Shown here: in pieces, positions 24,412 to 30,688 of the stretch
Numbering within the stretch: the first letter of the stretch is position 1
Layout of the letters: each line of letters starts with the position of its first letter
Assembly: GCA_007123985.1 (NCBI GenBank)
Contig: SLGA01000064.1
Coordinates: 1-30,688, forward strand
Direction: 5' to 3'
Source: Balneolaceae bacterium
GTDB lineage: Bacteria > Bacteroidota > Rhodothermia > Balneolales > Balneolaceae
Length of the DNA: 30,688 nt
Program-made: the position numbers and the translations under genes
The notes under the pieces: generated by a model
The model's input: the letters and a program-made list of their open reading frames with translations, nothing else
Told to the model about the DNA's origin: nothing
Database searches by the model: none

Positions 24412-24419
24412 TGGGATTC

Positions 24420-25550
24420 CTATGAAAATCTGTCAGCCAGACGATTAATAAGATAGCTGCTTTCGGTTAACGCCTGCGATGCAAAACTGCCAAAAAAGTC
24501 TGTTACAGCCTCAAACTCCCGGATGAATCCTTTCTTATCGTCCATTTCAACCATTTCCATCAGCTTTTTATGGTGGTTGAAAAATGTAAGGAGCAAATCC
24601 CGTCTCTCCTTATTCGCAAATACGATATCCGCATACAGTTCAGCATCCTGAGCAAAAATCCGTCCGGTCATCATTAGTTCTGCCCGATAAATTGGGCTGG
24701 AATAATCAAGCATTTCAGCCGGATTTAAATCATATTCTTTCATGAATGAACCGTGAAGCAGTGCCACAAAATGGCGCAATCCCTGTACAAGGTTCATCAC
24801 ATAATCGTGCTTTTCCGGATTGGCTTCAATCACACGCATACCCCATAAAATACACTGTTCTTTAAACCAGTTTGCCTTTGATGAATCCCGGCCTTCACAA
24901 ATTACCATCAGCTGTTTGGAAAGATTTGGAACATCGGGCCCGTGCATGGGGTGCAGGCCTACAACCGGCCCCGGATGCGCATCGAGCATTGCCTGGAGCG
25001 GTTTGGTTTTATTACTCGTAAAATCTGCCAAAATAGTTTCTGGTGTAAGTTTTGATGCAATCCGGTTAATCACATCCACCGTAATGTTTATAGGTACCGT
25101 AATGATAACCATATCGAGCTTTGGCGCCATCTCCTCGAGCTGGTACCAGTTCCCTTTATCAATACTATATGCTCTGTGCCCGCTATGCTCGGTGAACTTT
25201 CGGTAAAGCCGGCCCATACCTCCCTCTCCGCCAACATAAAGAATATGTTTGGTATCTTCGGTTGATGACGGAAACGTTTGTGCTGATTGTGCTGCACGTG
25301 AAGCTGCCATCACCATCCGAAGAAAATCCTCGGCCCAGTCGGGATCCAAACCACGATTTTGGGCTTCTTCACGGAATGATTCTGTTTTTTCAGTTTCCCG
25401 TTTTGCCACAAAGACAGGTAGCTGCTTTTCAACTTTTCTCTTGAGCACATCCTGCACCACCTCTTTTCGTTGTTGAAGCAGATCGAGAATTTCTTTGTCA
25501 ATTCGGTCTATTTCTGAGCGTTGATCTTTTAAAATATTTTGGTCAGACAT
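24420..25550 (-). CDS. tyrA: Bifunctional chorismate mutase / prephenate dehydrogenase (T-protein)
   Basis: The 376-residue product joins an AroQ-type chorismate mutase (about 8-90; RSEIDRIDKEILDLLQQRKEVV, then VFVAKRETEK) to a prephenate dehydrogenase. The Rossmann motif is GGEGGMG (107-113), and IITVPI, ADFTSNKTKPL, HPMHGPD (200-206) and HFVALLHGSF follow, as in E. coli TyrA (373 residues). It makes 4-hydroxyphenylpyruvate for tyrosine synthesis in the cytoplasm. This fused layout is best known from Gammaproteobacteria. No other aromatic-pathway gene is next to it. It begins at the ATG at 25550 with 111 bp to the next gene. Confidence 0.95.
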   Translation of the reverse strand: MSDQNILKDQRSEIDRIDKEILDLLQQRKEVVQDVLKRKVEKQLPVFVAKRETEKTESFREEAQNRGLDPDWAEDFLRMVMAASRAAQSAQTFPSSTEDTKHILYVGGEGGMGRLYRKFTEHSGHRAYSIDKGNWYQLEEMAPKLDMVIITVPINITVDVINRIASKLTPETILADFTSNKTKPLQAMLDAHPGPVVGLHPMHGPDVPNLSKQLMVICEGRDSSKANWFKEQCILWGMRVIEANPEKHDYVMNLVQGLRHFVALLHGSFMKEYDLNPAEMLDYSSPIYRAELMMTGRIFAQDAELYADIVFANKERRDLLLTFFNHHKKLMEMVEMDDKKGFIREFEAVTDFFGSFASQALTESSYLINRLADRFS

Positions 25551-25661
25551 CAGGTTTTCTAATAACAGTGTGAGCCCTTCTTGAGAGGGAATTTCATTAA
25601 GCTAAATTTAAAACTATAAAATGGATATTGGTAGCAATCAGGTATCGGGCAGATAAGATTC

Positions 25662-27644
25662 TCAAAAACGCATTTCCACACGCGCCATATATCCAAAACG
25701 CTCCCGAATACCCAGGGGATGTGTTTGATAATTGGTATTTAACAGATTTTTTAATACAAGTTCGCCCCTCAAACGCTGCCCCCAAAACCATTTACCCATT
25801 TTCAGGTCTATATTGAAATGTTTTGGTGTGGTATCAGAGAATTCGAAAAAACGAAAAGGGTATTGCACATGAAACGTACGGTTCAGTTCACCATCCAGGT
25901 TCGAAAACTCGTTCCATGTAGTTTCTGATCTGTACTGAAGATTCAAAACAAGGTTTACATCAGAATATGGTGTGTAATCGATGGAATATTGTACCATAAA
26001 ATCAGGAATCATTTTCCAGTACGTTTCATACTCCTGATCGCCCCCAAGAGTTCTCTGCAATGTTATTGCCGCCCGATGCACCATATTCCGCAGTGGAATA
26101 AATTGCACATCAGCGCCTGCTATAAGCCTTTGCCCAGAGATTTCAGGCAAAAGTGAAAAATTGCCCGGCATTGTACTGAACTCCAGATCATAAAGTGCTG
26201 CCTGAAACGGGATATTCATCGAAATATGGTGCATCCATTCTGCACTCAAACCCAGACTGAACATGTCACCCATGGTAAATTGGTGGTGATTACTGAATGA
26301 AACCTTTCTCGTATTTTTTATCTGCCCGGGAAGTTCAAACGGAATATCAAGATGATCAAATATGTAATATCCGCTGTTCACCTGATGCTCAAGAGGGTGA
26401 GCAACTTCCGGAAGAAGTTCACTATACGATCCAGCCAGATTCATATTCCAGAATGACGATGGATCGATTGAAAAACTGCCGCCGGCCATATGTGCTGTAT
26501 TATCACCGGATACCTGCACCTGTGCAGTTGCCGAAATCAAAAATTGAGGAACAATTTGCAACTCCTGATTCACAAATATTGTGGTTATGATACGTTCATA
26601 TTCAGATAATCCCGGTGCAGTAATATCAGTTAATTCATACTCGGTACCGATATCTGCCTGAAATCTATCCCCCAAATAAAAAAGAGAACCGCGTATACTA
26701 TTCATCTCTTTCTTCCAGTCAAAATTGTAATCAAAGCGGTTTAATCGATAGTTCAGACCCTGTTCTCTGTACTGAAACAAACCTCTTATGCCAACATTTG
26801 GTGTGAAATGGATTGTTGAAAGCGCTGAGTACTGATTCACTTCAAATTCTGCCGGAATCTCCCTTGCAAAAGGCTGAAAAAAGAGAAAATCCTCACTTTC
26901 TGACTGGTAAGCCTGCACTTTCACAGAGATCCATGAGGCTGTAAAACCTGTTTCTGCAAGTCTAAGCAATGATCGGGTATCAACCCCGAGCCAGTCGGAA
27001 GGATCGGTGGGCGATCGCCTTGAGTTGATCATCCGGAGTTGTACAAATTCATCCACATGTTTGTACTCCTGAAATTTCAGAAACCCTTTTGCATACCAGT
27101 TTCCCAATTTGAAGGAAACACCCCCATTTATCCACGGGCCAAACCGTTCTACATTAGGCGAAACCCTGTCCGGATCAAACACCCAGGGGCCGGGCTCGCC
27201 GCTGTTATGCCCATATTGGCCGGAGCCAAAAACTGAAAGTCCATCTTTAACAGACTCAGACTGTATATTCATCAATCCGGCGTGGTAGTTTATTCCGTGA
27301 AGTACACCATGACCATTCTTCAGTTCTATTTGGCTAGTTAAAAAGTAAGGCAATGGAAAATGTTGAGAATAGGCCACACCAAAAAATGAGGGATCAAACG
27401 GGATGCCATCCAGCAGAAACATCGCCTGTGGCCCATAGAATCCATAATCTCCCGAGTTTGTAAGCATAGACATCCGATCGAGTGATGCATAATTCCAACC
27501 CTTTTGCCAAACATAATCACTTACTCCTGAAATTTTTGGCGTAACCGTGGAATCGTTTTCAGAGAAATAAATATCATTGGCCGCCATTAATATTGATGGT
27601 TTTATCAAGAGGAAAAGCAGAATTGGGATCAAATGCTTTTTCAT
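25662..27644 (-). CDS. TonB-dependent receptor-like outer-membrane protein
   Basis: The 660-residue product has a signal peptide (residues 1-22, ending LMAA). A diverged plug follows at about 40-150: MFLLDGIPFDP matches the VLIDGVP motif, and IELKNGHGVLHGINYHAGLMNIQSE matches the IEVLRGPGSxLYGxNAxGGVINI motif. The rest is a 22-strand-type barrel that ends ELVLKNLLNTNYQTHPLGIRERFGYMARVEMRF, the normal receptor C-terminus with terminal Phe. No carboxypeptidase-like N-terminal repeat is seen. I chose the ATG at 27644 because it overlaps the upstream stop as ATGA and gives a clean signal peptide; an in-frame ATG seven codons upstream is less likely. The ligand is unknown. Confidence 0.87.
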   Translation of the reverse strand: MKKHLIPILLFLLIKPSILMAANDIYFSENDSTVTPKISGVSDYVWQKGWNYASLDRMSMLTNSGDYGFYGPQAMFLLDGIPFDPSFFGVAYSQHFPLPYFLTSQIELKNGHGVLHGINYHAGLMNIQSESVKDGLSVFGSGQYGHNSGEPGPWVFDPDRVSPNVERFGPWINGGVSFKLGNWYAKGFLKFQEYKHVDEFVQLRMINSRRSPTDPSDWLGVDTRSLLRLAETGFTASWISVKVQAYQSESEDFLFFQPFAREIPAEFEVNQYSALSTIHFTPNVGIRGLFQYREQGLNYRLNRFDYNFDWKKEMNSIRGSLFYLGDRFQADIGTEYELTDITAPGLSEYERIITTIFVNQELQIVPQFLISATAQVQVSGDNTAHMAGGSFSIDPSSFWNMNLAGSYSELLPEVAHPLEHQVNSGYYIFDHLDIPFELPGQIKNTRKVSFSNHHQFTMGDMFSLGLSAEWMHHISMNIPFQAALYDLEFSTMPGNFSLLPEISGQRLIAGADVQFIPLRNMVHRAAITLQRTLGGDQEYETYWKMIPDFMVQYSIDYTPYSDVNLVLNLQYRSETTWNEFSNLDGELNRTFHVQYPFRFFEFSDTTPKHFNIDLKMGKWFWGQRLRGELVLKNLLNTNYQTHPLGIRERFGYMARVEMRF

Positions 27645-28228
27645 TCCATCACCGTTCTGAACCATCGTGACGACGGAAATTTAAATGTAAGCCCTGCTGT
27701 ACCGTAAAATGCGGCAAACGGAATGCTGAATACGGTTCGGTTGTAGGCTGTGCCAATATACAACTCAATATTTCGGCTGATTTCGTACTGCAGGCGCATT
27801 TGCAATTCGTAGGAAAACTCACTCTCTTCCCTACTGAATCGGTAGTCGCCGCCATAGAATATATCTTCATCGTGCAGCATAAACTGTTTGCCAAACCGAA
27901 CACCGGAAACAAGTGCAACCTCATCAGAGGCAGCATAGCTAAAATTCCAGCCAAAGAATATGTAATGTGAGTGAAAGCCGGAGTTTTCGAAATCGATCTC
28001 GTTAAAACGCAAATATCTGTATCCGGCCTCAAGATTCCCGAAGTGATATGGTGTGGAAAGCTCGAATCCGAGACCCTCTGTAGGCTCCCAGCTTCGAAGC
28101 AGCGTATTGCCGCTCATTAACTTATTCGCCGTTAATGTAAGGCGAACTTCAGAAAATGCCTCCTGACTATATAGGTTTTGATTGGCAGCTATCAGTACAA
28201 TCAGGCTGACTATTGCTGTTCGTATCAT
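27641..28228 (-). CDS. Small outer-membrane beta-barrel-like protein coupled to the receptor gene
   Basis: The 195-residue product has a signal peptide (about 1-21, NLYSQ). It continues as alternating amphipathic strands (FELSTPYHFGNLEAGYRYL, HSHYIFFGWNFSY, YELQMRLQYEISRNIELYIGTAYNR) with Tyr/Phe girdles and a final strand GTAGLTFKF, suggesting eight or more strands. No known family is recognised. It is translated just before the TonB-dependent receptor through an ATGA overlap, so the two are probably made together and may act as partners. The leader contains a hairpin at 28257-28302. Confidence 0.8.
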   Translation of the reverse strand: MIRTAIVSLIVLIAANQNLYSQEAFSEVRLTLTANKLMSGNTLLRSWEPTEGLGFELSTPYHFGNLEAGYRYLRFNEIDFENSGFHSHYIFFGWNFSYAASDEVALVSGVRFGKQFMLHDEDIFYGGDYRFSREESEFSYELQMRLQYEISRNIELYIGTAYNRTVFSIPFAAFYGTAGLTFKFPSSRWFRTVME

Positions 28229-28256
28229 CTGTTAACTTCTAAATTTTCGGTTGAAA

Positions 28257-28302
28257 GGTATCGTGTTTTACTGTTTCAGACAGATTTTTTTCTGACGATA
28301 CC
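28257..28302 (-). promoter_or_regulatory. Leader hairpin upstream of the small OMP/receptor operon
   Basis: GGTATCG (28257-28263) pairs with CGATACC (28296-28302), and inside it TCAGA (28276-28280) pairs with TCTGA (28291-28295), leaving a one-sided 12-base bulge. It lies 29 bases before the ATG at 28228. The minus-strand RNA loop is A-rich. It could be a leader structure or operator; no known riboswitch class is recognised. Confidence 0.35.
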
Positions 28303-28429
28303 CTGCATGTAACCGGTTTTTTTTCTGCTCAACCAAAAAATTTCGGGGTATTATGAGCTATCTATCCGTTTTTTTTCGTGTTGAATAGTACACACCTGAT
28401 TAACGATACATACGTAATCAAGAAGGGGA

Positions 28430-28467
28430 AAGCTCATTGGCTCTTTTTGGCCGATGAGCTTTTTTTT
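28430..28467. terminator. Hairpin with plus-strand T run, probably a bidirectional terminator
   Basis: AAGCTCATTGGC (28430-28441) and GCCGATGAGCTT (28450-28461) form a 12-bp stem with one G-U pair and an 8-base loop. On the plus strand eight T (28460-28467) follow, a textbook terminator. On the minus strand it comes directly after the TAA of the hydrolase gene but with only a short T run. No plus-strand gene is seen upstream of it. Confidence 0.8.
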
Positions 28468-29287
28468 ATTGACCGAAAAACTCTGCAAGTGCCCTTCTGT
28501 ACTCAACCGATTTTGGCAAATCATTATGTGAACCGCCGGTAATTCTCACCAGTGTTTTTTCTGAAGATGGTGAACTTTCGTAAAGACTTTCTGCCATTTG
28601 AAATGGTGTGATTTCATCATTTGAACCTCCCATAATAAGAAGCGGTTTTTCTATTCGCTCTACTCGCTCTGTATTATTCTGAGTTCGAATTTCATCATCA
28701 ATATCAAAACGAATAAAAATTCGTGCAATCCAGGGCACCATTTTACGGGTCCAGTTATGTACATCCGTAATTGGGCTCTCCAGAATGTAGCCTGCTGTAT
28801 CGTATTCATCAGCTACAAATGCAGATAAAAAAGATCCAATAGAGTGACCGTGCACATAAATCGGGTGGTCATCATCCTGAAGATTTTTCACAAAATTGTA
28901 GGCAGCAACTGCATCCTCACGAATTCCGGCAACTGTTGGATCACCGGTGCTTTGCCCATATCCGCGATAATCGAACAGAAGCAGATTTACGGGTACCGTG
29001 GCGTACGCTTCAATCAGCGGTCTCGATTTTACCATCAAAAACCCATTCCCACCAAAATAGACAACGGTTGCAACAGCATCTTCTCGCTGAAAGAACCAAG
29101 CATCTAATGTTTCTCCATCCTCTGTATCAATGGATATATCGTGCAGTTCAATACCGCTTTGGCTGAACAGATCTGGAAAAATGGTGCGATGAGCATCGAA
29201 TGCATCACTTTCTGTTATTTGGACAGTGGTGCAGCTAGCAAGTATCCATGATACAGTAAGAAGGAAAATAAATTTAAATTTTTTCAT
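28466..29287 (-). CDS. Alpha/beta-hydrolase lipoprotein
   Basis: The 273-residue product has a lipoprotein signal with lipobox LASC (Cys19). An alpha/beta-hydrolase fold follows: VVYFGGNGF as the oxyanion-loop strand, LLLFDYRGYGQSTG, and the nucleophile elbow GHSIGS (Ser149). The acid Asp224 lies in GGSNDEITP and the His254 in GGSHNDLP. It resembles ABHD13/Bem46-like hydrolases, which are often esterases or thioesterases of unknown substrate. It is probably held in an envelope membrane facing the periplasm. The ATG at 29287 is chosen because it gives the lipoprotein signal; the longer in-frame start at 29398 would extend into the upstream gene. It starts 100 bp after the next gene's stop. Confidence 0.9.
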   Translation of the reverse strand: MKKFKFIFLLTVSWILASCTTVQITESDAFDAHRTIFPDLFSQSGIELHDISIDTEDGETLDAWFFQREDAVATVVYFGGNGFLMVKSRPLIEAYATVPVNLLLFDYRGYGQSTGDPTVAGIREDAVAAYNFVKNLQDDDHPIYVHGHSIGSFLSAFVADEYDTAGYILESPITDVHNWTRKMVPWIARIFIRFDIDDEIRTQNNTERVERIEKPLLIMGGSNDEITPFQMAESLYESSPSSEKTLVRITGGSHNDLPKSVEYRRALAEFFGQ

Positions 29288-29387
29288 AAAGCAGGTGTTA
29301 TAGTTTAGATCGTTTCGAAATATTAGATACCAAATTTTTCGGATATGATTTGTAAACATTTTTCCCGGTATTTTGTTCTCCTGATTA

Positions 29388-30275
29388 TCAAAGAACATTC
29401 CCTGGTGCCATAATTCTCACTCCTGCACCTATAAGCGTTGCCGTTACCGGGCGAACCGGTATTCCGGTATCTCCAAAATGTTCAATATGTATTCCAAAAC
29501 GCAGATCGCCTGCTGCTGTTTTCCGGCCTATCTCTGCTCGCAACATAACATTAAGTAGGCTGTCATCATGGAGAAATGTATTCATTGCATACCCATTCAG
29601 GTGGAAATTCATCCGCTTTCTATTTGTGGACCAATCTGCGTTGATCGTCACGGAGCTAACTAAATTCTCCCAGTTTGGGCCGACATTCAAAAATTCCGCT
29701 GGTGTTCGCTTTTCCCAGGTAATCGTGTAGTGATCATATCGCAGTGCAAGTGTTGCCCGGTTGCTCTTCCCGGTATGAAAAGGAAAAATGATGGCCGCCA
29801 TAGCGCTCCCAAAAACAGACGTGCGTTCTTCGCCAATCCTCAGATTATCAATATCGTGTTTACAGCGATGGTAATAACCCAACTGGATGAAAAAGCTGCT
29901 TCGCCTTCGGGTTATCAACAGACCTTCTTCCCAAAAAATGGCACGAGGACTGAAGTTTACATCATTGTCATCGTTTGCAATAAATTCAATCTGAGATGTT
30001 ATAGCTACACTCCATTTATTCCCATGCCGGTAAATCTCTGCAAAAGCTGCAAGCTGCTGGTACCAGTGATGGTCTTCATCACCCGAAAGAACGTAGTTTC
30101 CGAAAGAACCCCAACCCCCCACTTGTGTAAACCATTTCCTTTCGTGGTCTTCGGGCTGATATGCCATACTTTCCAATGGATTCAATATCCAGCCGCGTTC
30201 AATTAGCCGCTGGGCTTCGGCATGATGTACAGATATGCTCACACAAATAACGATGAAAAGATAGGTTGCTTTCAT
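29388..30275 (-). CDS. Exported outer-membrane-like protein of unknown family
   Basis: The 295-residue product has a signal peptide (about 1-21, ending AEA/QRL). The mature part alternates hydrophobic and polar residues in many strands (WSVAITSQIEFIA, SSFFIQLGYYH, ATLALRYDHYTITW, LLNVMLRAEIG, TATLIGAGVRIM), with short Asp/Asn-rich turns. That fits a beta-barrel of about 12 strands. No catalytic Ser-His pair of OmpLA type is evident. I do not recognise the family. A perfect palindrome AGAAGATCTTCT lies four bases before the ATG. Confidence 0.78.
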   Translation of the reverse strand: MKATYLFIVICVSISVHHAEAQRLIERGWILNPLESMAYQPEDHERKWFTQVGGWGSFGNYVLSGDEDHHWYQQLAAFAEIYRHGNKWSVAITSQIEFIANDDNDVNFSPRAIFWEEGLLITRRRSSFFIQLGYYHRCKHDIDNLRIGEERTSVFGSAMAAIIFPFHTGKSNRATLALRYDHYTITWEKRTPAEFLNVGPNWENLVSSVTINADWSTNRKRMNFHLNGYAMNTFLHDDSLLNVMLRAEIGRKTAAGDLRFGIHIEHFGDTGIPVRPVTATLIGAGVRIMAPGNVL

Positions 30276-30560
30276 AGAAGAAGATCTTCTCTTTAATCAC
30301 TGGAATCTCTCTGTAAATAAATAATTTAGAAGAAAAAAAGGAAGTTATGATTTGATGAACTATCGTAAATGTCTTTTCGGGAGCGATAAACAAATACAAT
30401 TTTCAGTGTTATTACCATTCAAGAGCTCATCAAGTGACCATCGTATTCCTTAGGGCTGTTCAATCCGTTGTTTATGGCTTTGTGTTTACCAATGCAGTAT
30501 CATTCGGTAACTACACTGTATAAAATGTAAACGTAGAACATAAATTAATCCCATCATAAA
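30276..30560. other. Non-coding stretch between the barrel gene and the tRNA terminator
   Basis: About 285 AT-rich bases hold no credible gene. A minus-strand open frame of 66 codons at 30199-30399 overlaps the signal-peptide gene and has no family features, so it is not called. The perfect 12-bp palindrome AGAAGATCTTCT (30279-30290) is next to the downstream start. The promoter of the barrel gene must lie here, but no clear element was picked. Confidence 0.6.
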
Positions 30561-30561
30561 T

Positions 30562-30599
30562 AAAAAAGGACAGCCCTGCTTATGAGAACTGTCCTTTTT
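30562..30599 (-). terminator. Rho-independent terminator of the tRNA-Val gene
   Basis: On the minus strand AAAAAGGACAG (30599-30589), a 15-base loop and CTGTCCTTTTTT (30573-30562) form an 11-bp stem ending in a T run. It follows the tRNA 3' end by six bases. It is symmetrical enough to work in both directions. Confidence 0.85.
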
Positions 30600-30605
30600 A
30601 AAAAG

Positions 30606-30688
30606 TGGGCAATGAGTCCCGATGCAGTTCAATCGGGAGAACTCCCCGACCCCCTCGGTGTAAACGAGGTGCTCTAAACCAACTGAGC
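30606..30688 (-). tRNA. tRNA-Val(TAC), 5' end outside window, abnormal T-arm
   Basis: Read on the minus strand, the gene enters at about position 10. The D-arm is GCTC...GAGC around AGTTGGTTTA, and the anticodon stem CCTCG/CGAGG encloses TTTACAC with anticodon TAC (complement of 30660-30662), so it reads GUA valine codons. The variable part is GGGTC. The 3' acceptor strand ATTGCCC plus discriminator A ends at 30606; CCA is not encoded. Between variable loop and acceptor strand there are 34 bases (30614-30647) instead of the normal 17-base T-arm. They contain no TTCRANY loop flanked by a normal stem but can form an extended hairpin. The first seven to nine bases of the tRNA are beyond the window edge. 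Confidence 0.75.

Noticed and set aside
29288..29398. Longer start for the hydrolase gene
   Set aside because: It would add 37 non-conserved residues before a proper lipoprotein signal and run into the upstream gene.
30199..30399. 66-codon minus-strand open frame before the barrel-like gene
   Set aside because: It overlaps the signal-peptide coding region in another frame and has no signal, motif or ribosome binding site.
1..30688. CRISPR array, insertion sequence, prophage or defence island
   Set aside because: No repeat-spacer pattern, transposase, integrase or phage-like protein was seen; the tRNA at the right edge has no integrase gene next to it within the window.

Overview
This 30.7 kb window looks like ordinary chromosome of a Gram-negative bacterium of the Bacteroidota/Balneolota/Rhodothermota group. 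The pointers are a type-IX-secretion-like C-terminal sorting domain, many secreted beta-barrel-like proteins, TonB/ExbBD genes, a LytTR regulator, a COG2509 flavoprotein, A-rich leaders instead of strong Shine-Dalgarno sites, and a Mrp protein without the usual Cys pair. The assignment is by family impression only, with no database search. No insertion sequence, prophage, CRISPR array or rRNA was seen.

Layout. 1-452: 3' end of a glycogen phosphorylase gene and its terminator. 483-2188: a large dyad, then two translationally coupled paralogous envelope proteins and a receiver-less LytTR regulator. 2250-5156 (minus): a secreted PepSY-like protein, a COG2509 FAD-dependent oxidoreductase and an NTF2-fold DUF4440-like protein. 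5320-6201: an MscS channel. 6214-8052 (minus): a soluble three-PAS histidine kinase with no adjacent response regulator. 8241-20029 (minus): one long co-directional block, gcvT-comB-ftsK-lolA-flippase-like, a 112 bp gap with a dyad, then barrel-HU-HU/TM/SPOR-exbB-exbD-tonB and a lipoprotein. 20265-22029 (plus): mrp and a TlpA/ResA-type thioredoxin. 22031-23770 (minus): a secreted leishmanolysin-like metalloprotease with a sorting domain. 23914-24411: tspO. 24420-25550 (minus): chorismate mutase/prephenate dehydrogenase. 25662-28228 (minus): a small outer-membrane protein coupled to a TonB-dependent receptor. 28466-30275 (minus): an alpha/beta-hydrolase lipoprotein and an unknown barrel-like protein. 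30606-30688 (minus): a tRNA-Val(TAC), cut by the window end, with a T-arm region twice the normal length.

The strongest candidate for an undescribed system is the six-gene set at 8928-14017. It combines an ExbB/ExbD/TonB motor with a plug-less outer-membrane barrel, a membrane protein that joins a cytoplasmic HU-like fold to a periplasmic peptidoglycan-binding SPOR domain, and a second small HU-like protein. Spacings of 3-8 bp or overlaps imply one transcript. It lies just downstream of ftsK and lolA, so a Tol-Pal-like role linking outer membrane, septal peptidoglycan and nucleoid is a reasonable inference, but it is not shown. The second oddity is the tRNA-Val T-arm at the right edge.
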